DNA of 64,000 bases from CAZPKH01 sp964587165 (GTDB lineage Bacteria; Bacteroidota; Bacteroidia; Bacteroidales; Muribaculaceae), in the NCBI GenBank assembly GCA_964587165.1, contig CAZPKH010000008.1, positions 1-64,000 on the forward strand, given 5' to 3'. The notes beneath the pieces were generated by a model. It worked only from the letters and a program-made list of their open reading frames with translations. It was not told where the DNA came from and made no database searches. Each line of letters starts with the position of its first letter. Positions within the stretch are counted from its first letter, which is position 1. The translations under genes and the position numbers were made by a program. This document shows positions 7,690 through 15,927 of this stretch, in pieces.

Positions 7690-10551
7690 ATGAGAAAAAT
7701 TTTTGCTCTGATTGTTGCCGTATTGGTAGGATTGTCAGCATCAGCCACCGACATTTATATGCGTGGCACCATGAACGGATGGTCTACATCCGATAGCTGG
7801 AAATTCGTCACCACCGACAACGTCATCTATCACATCGACAATGTGTCGTTAGCCGCATCGGATACTTGGAAAATCGCATCAGCCGATTGGAGCACCGTCG
7901 ACTACGGCTGCGCTACGCCGATCACTCCCGGCGAGATCACCTCGATGCAAAAAGCAGGCGGCAACTGCACGCTTGCCTCCGACTACTCCGGCCCGGTATA
8001 CTTTAACCTCGATCTGGGTAAGGTCGTGTTCGGTTCCGAGCCCGAATCATGGACCGGTTCATCAGATCCCATCAACCCCACCGACGGTACCGGCGTATTC
8101 CTCCGTGGCGACATGGTGCCCGGTTGGGCTGCAATTCCCGCCTGGGAGTTTGCCAAGACCGACGATCCCAGTGTCGTGATGCTTGCCGAGGTTTCGCTCA
8201 CCTCATCAAACATCTGGAAGGTCGCTTCAGAAGATTGGAGCACCGTCAACTGGGGTGGTGTATCGGATGTCAAACCCGGTGAAGTCACAGCACTGCTCCG
8301 CGGGGTGGATATCAACTGCTCGCTCACTGCCGACTACACAGGTCCCGTATACTTCAATCTCGATCTGGGTAAGATCGTATTCGGCCCCGAGCCCGAATCA
8401 TGGACCGGCTCGTCAGATCCCATTGATCCCACCCGCGGAACCGGCGTATTCCTCCGTGGCGACATGGTGCCCGGTTGGGCTGCAATTCCCGCATGGGAGT
8501 TTGCCAAAACCGACGATCCCAATATTATAAAACTGTCCAACATCTCGCTCACCTCATCAAACCTCTGGAAGGTAGCTTCGGAAGATTGGAGCACCGTCAA
8601 CTGGGGTGGTGTGCCGAATGTAAACCCCGGTGTACGCACACCCCTGATCAGTGGCAACGATGCCAACTGCTCGCTCACAGCCGACTTCACAGGCGATGTG
8701 ACCTTCAACCTTTCTACCGGCGAGATTCTCTTCGGCGAGGAAGGCGAGGTAGTCGTCACCGGCCTCTCCGGCACCCTCCCCGTGCTCTACATCAATATCT
8801 ACAATACCGATGCCGACGGCAACTTCACTACCCTCAACAATGAAGTGCTCTCCAAAGATCTCGCCGACAAAAACTATCGCCCCGGCGAATACTGGCTTGA
8901 CATCACACCTTGCGCTTGGGCCGAAGAAGCAGGTTTCCAGAACGTCGGCTCCAAGGACGAACCTCTGCCTCTTGAGATGAAAGCCCGTGGTAACTATACC
9001 CGCACAGGCTTCGCAAAAAAACCGTTCAAGCTCAAACTTGGCAAAAAACAGAATCTCCTCGGCATGACCCCCGCAAAATCAAAGCATTGGGCTATTCTGG
9101 CTCACGCTGACGACGGTTTCGGCTACCTCCGCAACTTCGTGGGCTTCAACCTCGGCGACCGTATCGGACTCCCCTGGACGCCTGACCAGCAGCCCGTAGA
9201 GGTGGTGATCAACGGCGACTACCGCGGCCTTTACTTCCTCACCGAGTCGATCCGCGTAGGCGACGGCCGTGTGCCCGTCGAGGAGCTTGACGACAACTCT
9301 ACCGACCCGATGACTGCTTCGGGCGGCTATCTCATCGAGCTCGACAATTATGATGAAGAAAACCAGATTCAGATGACCGAAGGCACATGTGCTCCCGGCT
9401 ATTACACCGACATGCTCCGTGTCACCTGGGACACCCCCGAGGAATACTCCGATATACAGCGCCGGTTTGTCAAGGAGCAGTTCACTGCCATGAACAATGG
9501 TGTGGCATCCTGCAACAACTCCAACACTCTGTGGTCATACATGGATCTCGACGATGCCGCCCGCTATTATATTGTGGAGGAGATCGTATCGCATACCGAG
9601 TCGTACCATGGCTCGACATACCTCTTCCGCGACCGCGGCGAGGATCAGAAATGGCACTTCTCACCGCTCTGGGACTTCGGCAACGCATTCTCCGGCGCTA
9701 CCAACCGCTACTTCTTCGACGATACCCTCTTCGGCAACACATGGATCCCGTCGATGGTGCGCAACGCCAAGTTTATGGATAAGGTGCGCCAGACATGGAA
9801 ATGGTTTATGGCAAACAAGTATGACGGCCTTATCGCCGATATCGATCTCTATGTGTCGCGTATCAGCGAGGCTGCCAAAGCCGACCGCAAACGCTGGGCT
9901 AACGCTCCGCTTCCCTCTTCGCCCAACGCTACCTCTGTGGTCGACAACACCGATATGCAGTCGCGCCGCAATGCTGCTGTAGATCGTCTCAATCGCAAGA
10001 TCGAATGGCTCAAAGGCCAGTGGGGTTCTTACGACGGCAACTTCGATGAGCCCGCCCGCGACACTACTCCTGCCGCCGAGCTCCCCTCGTATGTCAATCC
10101 GCCGAGCCCCGAGCATGTCACCAACATCTACTTCAAAGATGCTTCGGCGTCGCCCTGGACTGAGGTATACGCTTATATCTACGATTCAGCCTCACGCTCA
10201 GTGTACGAACCCCTCGGCGCCTGGCCCGGCTCCAAACTGTTTGTTGAGAAATATGGAAGCGACAAGGCTCACACCATCCATTTCTACGCAGAGACACCTC
10301 TGAGCGAGAACGCCCGCATAATGTTCAACAACGGCAGCGGCAATGAGAGCACTACAGCTGCTGAAGTGCTCCACAACAATCTTTACACCCGCACCGGCGA
10401 GCAGCTCAGCACGGGCGTAGAGAATGTAGCCGCCGGATTCGACGGCCCGGTCGAGTACTACGACTTGCGCGGCAACCGCCTTACTGCGCCCCTGTCGTCG
10501 GGTATCACCATCATACGCCGCGGCTCAAGCGTGACCAAAGAGGTACGCTGA
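7690..10551 (+). CDS. Secreted CotH-family protein with tandem N-terminal repeats and type IX-like tail
   Basis: The 953-residue protein starts with a signal peptide (MRKIFALIVAVLVGLSASA). Three beta-rich repeats of about 117 residues follow (about 20-130, 132-248, 249-350), each with MRGTMNGW or FLRGDMVPGW, DWSTV and FNLDLGK. Residues about 356-780 form a CotH domain: MKARGNYTRTGFAKKPFKLKL, KHWAILAHADD, GGYLIELDNYDEE and SPLWDFGNAFSG. CotH proteins are atypical kinases known from spore coats and gut-bacterial surface proteins. A module near 810-900 (VYAYIYDS, GAWPGSKL) resembles starch-binding modules. The end (about 922-953, YYDLRGNRLTAP, GITIIRRG) resembles a short type IX sorting tail. 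A surface role is inferred; the ligand is unknown. Confidence 0.85.
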   Translation: MRKIFALIVAVLVGLSASATDIYMRGTMNGWSTSDSWKFVTTDNVIYHIDNVSLAASDTWKIASADWSTVDYGCATPITPGEITSMQKAGGNCTLASDYSGPVYFNLDLGKVVFGSEPESWTGSSDPINPTDGTGVFLRGDMVPGWAAIPAWEFAKTDDPSVVMLAEVSLTSSNIWKVASEDWSTVNWGGVSDVKPGEVTALLRGVDINCSLTADYTGPVYFNLDLGKIVFGPEPESWTGSSDPIDPTRGTGVFLRGDMVPGWAAIPAWEFAKTDDPNIIKLSNISLTSSNLWKVASEDWSTVNWGGVPNVNPGVRTPLISGNDANCSLTADFTGDVTFNLSTGEILFGEEGEVVVTGLSGTLPVLYINIYNTDADGNFTTLNNEVLSKDLADKNYRPGEYWLDITPCAWAEEAGFQNVGSKDEPLPLEMKARGNYTRTGFAKKPFKLKLGKKQNLLGMTPAKSKHWAILAHADDGFGYLRNFVGFNLGDRIGLPWTPDQQPVEVVINGDYRGLYFLTESIRVGDGRVPVEELDDNSTDPMTASGGYLIELDNYDEENQIQMTEGTCAPGYYTDMLRVTWDTPEEYSDIQRRFVKEQFTAMNNGVASCNNSNTLWSYMDLDDAARYYIVEEIVSHTESYHGSTYLFRDRGEDQKWHFSPLWDFGNAFSGATNRYFFDDTLFGNTWIPSMVRNAKFMDKVRQTWKWFMANKYDGLIADIDLYVSRISEAAKADRKRWANAPLPSSPNATSVVDNTDMQSRRNAAVDRLNRKIEWLKGQWGSYDGNFDEPARDTTPAAELPSYVNPPSPEHVTNIYFKDASASPWTEVYAYIYDSASRSVYEPLGAWPGSKLFVEKYGSDKAHTIHFYAETPLSENARIMFNNGSGNESTTAAEVLHNNLYTRTGEQLSTGVENVAAGFDGPVEYYDLRGNRLTAPLSSGITIIRRGSSVTKEVR
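7990..8632 (+). repeat. Near-identical 351-bp tandem repeat inside the CotH gene
   Basis: The stretch 7990-8281 recurs at 8341-8632 with a period of exactly 351 bp (117 codons). A block of about 50 bp beginning at 8091 and 8442 is identical in both copies, while the N-terminal third copy (from about 7750) is strongly diverged. The pattern fits a recent in-frame duplication or ongoing recombination between repeat modules. Confidence 0.85.
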
Positions 10552-10574
10552 CCCTCAGCATACCCTGCTACCAT

Positions 10575-10617
10575 ATCCCGGACGAAAGCCCCAAGGCTCT
10601 CGCCCGGGATCTTTTTA
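10575..10617 (+). terminator. Terminator of the CotH-family gene
   Basis: ATCCCGG (10575-10581) pairs with CCGGGAT (10604-10610). Internal pairs CGA/TCG and AGCC/GGCT lie around a CCAA loop, and CTTTTTAT follows directly. It is a strong intrinsic terminator 24 bp past the stop. Confidence 0.85.
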
Positions 10618-10729
10618 TGACAAGCTCTGTGTCAGAACATAAAGCCCCGTTGGCGTGTTATTCTTTAAAGCCGGCTCACCTTGCCGTGGCTCCGGCAGAT
10701 ATTGATTCCTGACACTCAGCTATTTGATT

Positions 10730-11983
10730 ATGAGATTTCATCATATTCCAGCGATATGCCTGCTGCTTTTCAGCGTGCTGTACTCTCACGCTGCTGTGAG
10801 CGATACCGCCACCGTGCATTTCCGGCAGTCGCATATCATCATCGACCCCTCATATAAGAACAATCAGCAAACGCTCGATTCGGTTTTCGCCGGCTTGAGC
10901 GCCGACAGCACAGGGCGCAGAATACTCCGCGGCGTGCACGTGATAGGCGCAGCATCGCCCGAAGGCTCGGTGCGTTTCAACGACTATCTTTCGCACAAGC
11001 GTGCCGAAGCAATCTTCGACCGGTTTCGCAGCCGAGGTCTTCTGACAGATTCGCTTGCCCGCTTCAGCTTCCTCGGGCGCGACTGGCGAGGGTTGCAGCG
11101 GAGCGTCGAGCAAGATCAGAATGTGCCTTACCGCGATGAAGTGCTCGCACTTCTGGCTCGAATAAATCAGGACGACAATTCAGAAGTTGCTCATCCGCTT
11201 GCTGCCCTCAAAGCAGTAGGGGGCGGAGCTGCATACCGCTACCTCTATACAAACATCTTCCCCTCGCTGCGCGAGTCGCAGCTTATCGTTGAGTACGACC
11301 GTGTGCCGTCTCCCCTTATTACAGGTATTCCCGTGGCCGAGCCGTTCCGGCTCTACACCACCGGGATTATCTATACCCCTGAGATCCGCGCGATCACCAC
11401 TCCGCGCATCCGCAAGCCATTCTACATGGCTCTAAAGACCAATATGCTCTACGATGCAGCTTTGTTGCCCAATATCGGGGCGGAGGTATATGTAGGCAAA
11501 AACTGGTCGGTCACGGCCGACTGGATGTACGGATGGTGGGATCGCGACCGTACCCATTACTACTGGCGAGCTTACGGAGGAACCGTTGGCGCACGCCGGT
11601 GGTTCGGTAGCGCAGCGGCCCGCAAACCGCTCACCGGCCATCATCTCGGAGCTTTCGCCGGAGTTGTGACCTACGACTTTGAGTTGGGCGGTCGCGGATA
11701 CATGGGCGGTAGGCCTCACGGCACACTCTGGGATCGCTGCAACTTCATAAGCGGCATCGAGTACGGATATTCGCTCCCCGTGGGGAAAAGATTGAATATT
11801 GACTTCAGTGCTGCAATAGGGTATATGTGCGGCAAATATCTTGAATATGTCCCCAAAGACAACTTCTATGTATGGCAATCGACCCATAAGCTGCGTTGGT
11901 TCGGCCCGACGAAACTTGAGATTGCACTTGTATGGCTGATAGGCCGCGGTAATTACAACTCACAGAAAGGAGGCTCGAAATGA
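10730..11983 (+). CDS. DUF3575-domain fimbrial accessory protein (OmpA-like N-terminus)
   Basis: The ATG at 10730 gives 417 residues and places a clean signal peptide (MRFHHIPAICLLLFSVLYSHA) at the start; an in-frame TTG six bases earlier is less likely. Residues about 25-200 resemble a periplasmic OmpA-like domain (VHFRQSHIIIDP, LRGVHVIGAASPEG, YLSHKRAEAIFDRF). The C-terminal half is a DUF3575 beta-barrel-like region (MALKTNMLYDAALLPNIGAEVY, WSVTADWMYGWW, GPTKLEIALVWLI). In Bacteroidales this type of gene stands first in fimbrial operons before FimB/Mfa2-like and fimbrillin genes. It overlaps the next gene by 4 bp. An outer-membrane assembly role is inferred. Confidence 0.82.
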   Translation: MRFHHIPAICLLLFSVLYSHAAVSDTATVHFRQSHIIIDPSYKNNQQTLDSVFAGLSADSTGRRILRGVHVIGAASPEGSVRFNDYLSHKRAEAIFDRFRSRGLLTDSLARFSFLGRDWRGLQRSVEQDQNVPYRDEVLALLARINQDDNSEVAHPLAALKAVGGGAAYRYLYTNIFPSLRESQLIVEYDRVPSPLITGIPVAEPFRLYTTGIIYTPEIRAITTPRIRKPFYMALKTNMLYDAALLPNIGAEVYVGKNWSVTADWMYGWWDRDRTHYYWRAYGGTVGARRWFGSAAARKPLTGHHLGAFAGVVTYDFELGGRGYMGGRPHGTLWDRCNFISGIEYGYSLPVGKRLNIDFSAAIGYMCGKYLEYVPKDNFYVWQSTHKLRWFGPTKLEIALVWLIGRGNYNSQKGGSK

Positions 11984-12948
11984 TGATGCGTAAATATATT
12001 CTTATCGCCGCACTTGGTGCCGGCTCGATGCTTCTTTCGTCATGCCGCCACAAGGACCTATATATGGACGACGACTTCTCGTCGCAGCTGCAGGTAGTGT
12101 TCGACTGGCGGGATGCTCCGCAGGCCAACCCTCAGTCGATGGCTCTGTATCTTTATGAAAGCGACGGCACGGCGCCCCTGAGATATATCTTCAGCAATAA
12201 AACGGGAGGCATGATAAAAGCTCCTTTCGGCACCCGCCATGCAATATGCCTCAATGCTGATAATACCGACTGGGCATATATGCGCGACAAAGACAATATG
12301 CACTCTATGAGTGTGGCCACAGGCGATGCCGAGAGTCTCGAAGGACAGCGCATCAACACCCGCTCACTCCCTCAAGCACGCGCGGCGGCCGACGAAAGGG
12401 TTGCCCTCACCCCCGGCATGCTCTGGAGCAACACCCTCCACGATATAAATATCGCACCTCACGAAGGAGTGCAGACCATCACGCTCTATCCCCATGAAGC
12501 TGTGTGCCACTACACGGTCGACATTTACGATGTAGAGAATCTGCAGGGGGTCGAATCGGCCACTATCGACGGCACTCTTTCCGGCATGGCCGAGGCATAC
12601 GCTGCCGAAGCCGACGCAGGAAGCGACACGCCCGTCACCATGACGTTCGTTCTCCATACCGGCACGGAGCAAAACTCACTGCACAGCGAGTTTCTGACTT
12701 TCGGCGAGTGTGGCTCGACAGAGGCCCCTCATTACCTCACGGTATATATGGTGCTTTCCGACGGCAGCCGTTGGTGGAAATCATTTGATGTGACCACCCA
12801 GGTGTCCGACGCTCCCGATCCTAAACATGTCCACATAGTGCTTCGCGGGCTGCCTTTGCCACGTCCGCCGCAGCCCGGTGGCGGGGGCTCTTCGCTCAAA
12901 CCCTCTGTCGACGAGTGGCAGGAGGTAGACGTAGATCTTAAGATGTAA
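11980..12948 (+). CDS. DUF5119/FimB-Mfa2-like fimbrial anchor lipoprotein
   Basis: The 322-residue protein has a lipoprotein signal with lipobox LLSSC (C22). After it comes DLYMDD and a beta-sandwich-like region with LQVVFDWRDAPQANP and MALYLYESDG, typical of DUF5119/Mfa2-family anchor subunits. Near the end HVHIVLRGLPLPRPP leads into a glycine-rich linker and a short acidic strand (WQEVDVDLKM). These proteins cap or anchor Bacteroidales fimbriae at the outer membrane. The start overlaps the DUF3575 gene (ATGATGATG over the TGA). A paralogous gene lies at 57560-58594. Confidence 0.82.
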   Translation: MMMRKYILIAALGAGSMLLSSCRHKDLYMDDDFSSQLQVVFDWRDAPQANPQSMALYLYESDGTAPLRYIFSNKTGGMIKAPFGTRHAICLNADNTDWAYMRDKDNMHSMSVATGDAESLEGQRINTRSLPQARAAADERVALTPGMLWSNTLHDINIAPHEGVQTITLYPHEAVCHYTVDIYDVENLQGVESATIDGTLSGMAEAYAAEADAGSDTPVTMTFVLHTGTEQNSLHSEFLTFGECGSTEAPHYLTVYMVLSDGSRWWKSFDVTTQVSDAPDPKHVHIVLRGLPLPRPPQPGGGGSSLKPSVDEWQEVDVDLKM

Positions 12949-13130
12949 ATTATTACAGATACATTACATTGCGCACACAAAAAAATTACATCATTTAGAA
13001 CCTTTTTACATTCGGGGTGTTAGAATAGTAGAAATTGTTGAAAACAATGAAATAATTAACTAAAAAATATATCCGTCTTACATCCTATACAGGGTAGGTC
13101 TGATTAATCAAAAATTAACATCAAAACGTT

Positions 13131-14222
13131 ATGAAAGCTAAATCGTTTTATCTGATTGCCTTAGGCGCGCTTGCTCTTACTTCGTGTGCCAACGAGGAGC
13201 CGGTCGAAGTCCGCACCGATTCAAATGCAATCTCTTTCCGTTCAGGCATTGCATCGCGTGCCACAGAGACCACTAATGCCAACCTTTCGTCGATCTATGT
13301 TACGGCATTCAACGGTACAACTCCTTACTTTGAGAATGTCAATTATGTGAAAGGCAGCGATACTTTCTTCTATTCTCCTCTCAGCTACGATTGGCTCGAA
13401 AACAACCAGACTCTGAATTTCTTCTCATACGCTCCTTCGCAGGATGAACTTGGGGCCGATGTAGTGACCGCCGACGGCGCTGCCAACCTTACTCTTGAGA
13501 ATTTCGCCGTAGCCGACAATATCGCCGATCAGGTGGATTTCATCACCGCTACAGCCGAAGGAAACAAGAAGGACAACGCAACTACAGGCGTGGAGCTTAA
13601 CTTCTCACACCGTCTGTCGCAGATCGAAGTGCGTGCAAAATCAGACAACACAAAATATACATTCAAGGTCGTGGGCGTACGTATCGGTCGCGCTCAGTAC
13701 ATGGGTTCCTACGACTTTGCCGCCAATAAGTGGACTCTCGACGACTGGCACGACACTGCAGTCTACACCAGCTCCTGCGACGAAGTCACCCTCGGCTCTG
13801 AGGCACAGTCGATCATGGGTCCGTCGGGCAACGCAATGCTGTTACCTCAGACTCTCACCCCCTGGAGTCCTACCGGCGATCCTGACAACGTGGCTCGCGA
13901 AGCTTACCTGAGTGTACTCGTCAGAATCACCCGAACCGACAACGGTTACGTAATCTACCCGTTCTCCAACGACACAACTCTCGACTCCACCGGTGCCAAA
14001 CGCCAGTACGCATGGGCTTCGATACCTCTCAGCGGTACATGGGAGCAGGGTAAGAAATATGTCTACACACTCGACTTCACCTACGGTGCAGGTAACGTAG
14101 ACCCCGACGATCCTCAGCCCGGCGAACCTATCCTCGGCGAGATCAAGTTTAAAGTAAACGTAGACGACTGGGTAGAGACCGACAGCAGCATACCTATGAC
14201 AGCTACTTATCCTACAAAGTAA
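13131..14222 (+). CDS. Fimbrillin-family shaft/tip lipoprotein
   Basis: The 363-residue product has a lipoprotein signal with lipobox ALTSC (C19) followed by ANEEPVE. Family motifs include ISFRSGIASRAT near 35-46, LNFFSYAP, VELNFSHRLSQIEVRA near 160 and AMLLPQTL near 240. This is the Mfa-like fimbrillin pattern. Such proteins are lipidated, exported, cut by a gingipain-like protease and polymerised by strand exchange into fimbriae. The 182-bp gap before it suggests a separate promoter or processing point within the operon. A strong hairpin follows the stop. Confidence 0.88.
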   Translation: MKAKSFYLIALGALALTSCANEEPVEVRTDSNAISFRSGIASRATETTNANLSSIYVTAFNGTTPYFENVNYVKGSDTFFYSPLSYDWLENNQTLNFFSYAPSQDELGADVVTADGAANLTLENFAVADNIADQVDFITATAEGNKKDNATTGVELNFSHRLSQIEVRAKSDNTKYTFKVVGVRIGRAQYMGSYDFAANKWTLDDWHDTAVYTSSCDEVTLGSEAQSIMGPSGNAMLLPQTLTPWSPTGDPDNVAREAYLSVLVRITRTDNGYVIYPFSNDTTLDSTGAKRQYAWASIPLSGTWEQGKKYVYTLDFTYGAGNVDPDDPQPGEPILGEIKFKVNVDDWVETDSSIPMTATYPTK

Positions 14223-14272
14223 TCAGAGGAACACAAAATATATAAACCGAACTTAATCTAACTGATAGACAC

Positions 14273-14311
14273 GTATGAGGGTGCAACGCCATAAACGTTG
14301 CACCCTCATAC
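14273..14311 (+). terminator. Terminator hairpin of the first fimbrial operon
   Basis: A perfect 16-bp stem (14273-14288 with 14296-14311) closes on a 7-nt loop 50 bp past the fimbrillin stop. The T-tract after it is weak (ATGTTGTAA), so it may also act in RNA stability. Confidence 0.72.
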
Positions 14312-14317
14312 ATGTTG

Positions 14318-14662
14318 TAAGAGCGTGTTTCACAAGAAAAGTTAACGGTGGGGCGGTCAATCGTTGAGGCATTTTGTTCGGGCGAAGAGGGAGTGTAGCG
14401 AGCTACATGACCGATGAGAACGGGCAAAAGGGCCAACGAGTGGCCCAGGCGATGGTATTTTGTGTGTCTTTTAGGAAAATCGTGTTCTGGATGCAAGAAT
14501 AACGCTCTGAACGACAGAAAATTACTTTTAGATTGCATATCGCAGGTGCTTTTTGCCGTTTGGCTCAGTCACGTAGCTCGCTACGCTCCCTCGCCCGCAC
14601 GGCAAAAATCCCTCAGCGATATGCAACCTCAGCGTTAACATATATTATGGGACAAGCTCTAA
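14318..14662. mobile_element. MITE-like palindromic element, 345 bp
   Basis: The ends form imperfect 29-bp terminal inverted repeats (14318-14346 and 14634-14662; 22 of 29 match; both finish in GTTAAC). Inside are two inverted copies of an about 80-bp unit with the core GTAGCGAGCTAC, at about 14355-14440 and 14545-14612. The right half is itself a long hairpin: TTGCATATCGC (14533-14543) pairs with GCGATATGCAA (14616-14626), and TTTTTGCCGT pairs with ACGGCAAAAA. It encodes no protein. The right end supplies the stop codon of the GH53 gene. One 17-bp end motif recurs at 47216-47232. A transposase acting in trans is inferred. Confidence 0.72.
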
Positions 14663-15909
14663 TTGATGCGTTTGGCGCCGGTGGTCGATATCACCATGCC
14701 CGGTGCATCCGGCGAAACGGGGCGTCCTGTCAGATCGTACCAACTCTCAGTCGACGGAGATTTGTCAGCACCGATTCCCTCGATGCCCGAGCCGTCGGCA
14801 AAAGAGCATATCACTTTGAATGCCGACGATGCACGGCCGTTGGTTGGATCGAACAGCGGAGCGTTATACCACCCCGAGAGCGACGTGCCGTAGGGGTTAT
14901 ACTCCATCCACCACCAGAACAGTCCGTTCACCGAAGCATGAGCTTCGAGTGTGTCGACAAGATCGCGGGCGAAAGCTGCCTGTCCGGCATCAGAAATGGG
15001 CCAGATGTCGGTAGTATCGTGGTCGGCCCCGGGCACCTGCCATTTGAGGCCGTAGCCTGTTTCGACAAGCATGATCTGATGCTCAGGGAACTGTGCTTCG
15101 AGCGTGGTGAGAGCAGTGTCGAGCACCGACATGTCGCCGTGCCAGTAGGGATAGTAGCTGAGGCCTATGATGTCGTAATCCACCCCAAGGCGTGCCATCT
15201 GGTTGTAAAAGTTGGCCAGCACATTAGGCTGGGCCACGCGCTCGGTATGGATTATGATCTTCGACTCGGGGCATATCTCCCGGCAAGCCTCGATGGCGCT
15301 GTTGAGCAGTCGGCCGAGACGCTCCCAGTTGGCATTGCTCCCCATAAATGTCTTTTTGGGCGAGGTTGTGCCCACGGGCCCCCAAAGCATGCCGTAGGAG
15401 ATCTCATTGCCGGGCTGTATGAAAGCGGGCGTGATGCCTGCCTCCCTGAGTCTGATCAGGCACTCGCGGGTGTAGTCGTAGATCGTGTGGCAGAGCTCGT
15501 CGTCGTTTAGATTTGCCCAGGCTGCCGGTGTCCATTGTGCCGCCGGATCAGCCCAAGTGTCGGAATAATGGAAGTCGAGCATCAGATCCAGATCCGCCTC
15601 CGCTATCTCGCTGCAGAGCGGAAGTATATAGTCGAGATCCTGACATGCGTTCGGGTCGTACTTTGAGGGGTATTGCTCCTGATATGCGCTCGGATCGACA
15701 AATAGGCGTACTCGCATGGCGTTCATACCCTGCTCGCGGCACCATGGCAGAAACGATGTGATGCGCCGGCCGCCATGATCATAATATTTGGCGCCGGCTT
15801 GCTGATATTCAGGCAGGAGCGATATGTCGCCTCCCACATAGTGTGTGGCGGCCGACGCCGACATGGCAGCCGCGGCGGCAAGCGATAGAAACAGACGGGA
15901 TTTTTTCAT
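14659..15909 (-). CDS. Arabinogalactan endo-beta-1,4-galactanase, GH53
   Basis: I chose the ATG at 15909, which gives a signal peptide directly (MKKSRLFLSLAAAAAMSASA), over an in-frame ATG three codons upstream. The GH53 barrel shows YVGGDISLLPEYQQAGAKYYD at the start, MRVRLFVDP near 65-73, LDFHYSDTWADP near 111-122, the acid/base E169 in QPGNEISYGMLW and the nucleophile E283 in MLVETGYGLKW. It cuts the beta-1,4-galactan chains of type I arabinogalactan and pectin side chains. The C-terminus (WYDLTGRPVS, PGMVIS) looks like a short type IX sorting tail. It is the last gene of the long minus-strand run, and its stop codon lies in the end of a MITE-like element. Confidence 0.92.
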   Translation of the reverse strand: MKKSRLFLSLAAAAAMSASAATHYVGGDISLLPEYQQAGAKYYDHGGRRITSFLPWCREQGMNAMRVRLFVDPSAYQEQYPSKYDPNACQDLDYILPLCSEIAEADLDLMLDFHYSDTWADPAAQWTPAAWANLNDDELCHTIYDYTRECLIRLREAGITPAFIQPGNEISYGMLWGPVGTTSPKKTFMGSNANWERLGRLLNSAIEACREICPESKIIIHTERVAQPNVLANFYNQMARLGVDYDIIGLSYYPYWHGDMSVLDTALTTLEAQFPEHQIMLVETGYGLKWQVPGADHDTTDIWPISDAGQAAFARDLVDTLEAHASVNGLFWWWMEYNPYGTSLSGWYNAPLFDPTNGRASSAFKVICSFADGSGIEGIGADKSPSTESWYDLTGRPVSPDAPGMVISTTGAKRIN

Positions 15910-15927
15910 TTCGGGCATATTATCGGT

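Noticed and set aside
7990..8632. CRISPR or non-coding tandem array
   Set aside because: The repeat is in frame, 351 bp long and codes for protein modules; no spacer-repeat pattern exists anywhere in the window.
10724..10732. TTG at 10724 as start of the first DUF3575 gene
   Set aside because: The ATG at 10730 gives a better signal peptide and is the commoner start codon.
14533..15510. Plus-strand reading frame of 325 codons
   Set aside because: It lies antisense to the GH53 gene and inside the MITE-like element; the opposite strand has complete catalytic motifs.
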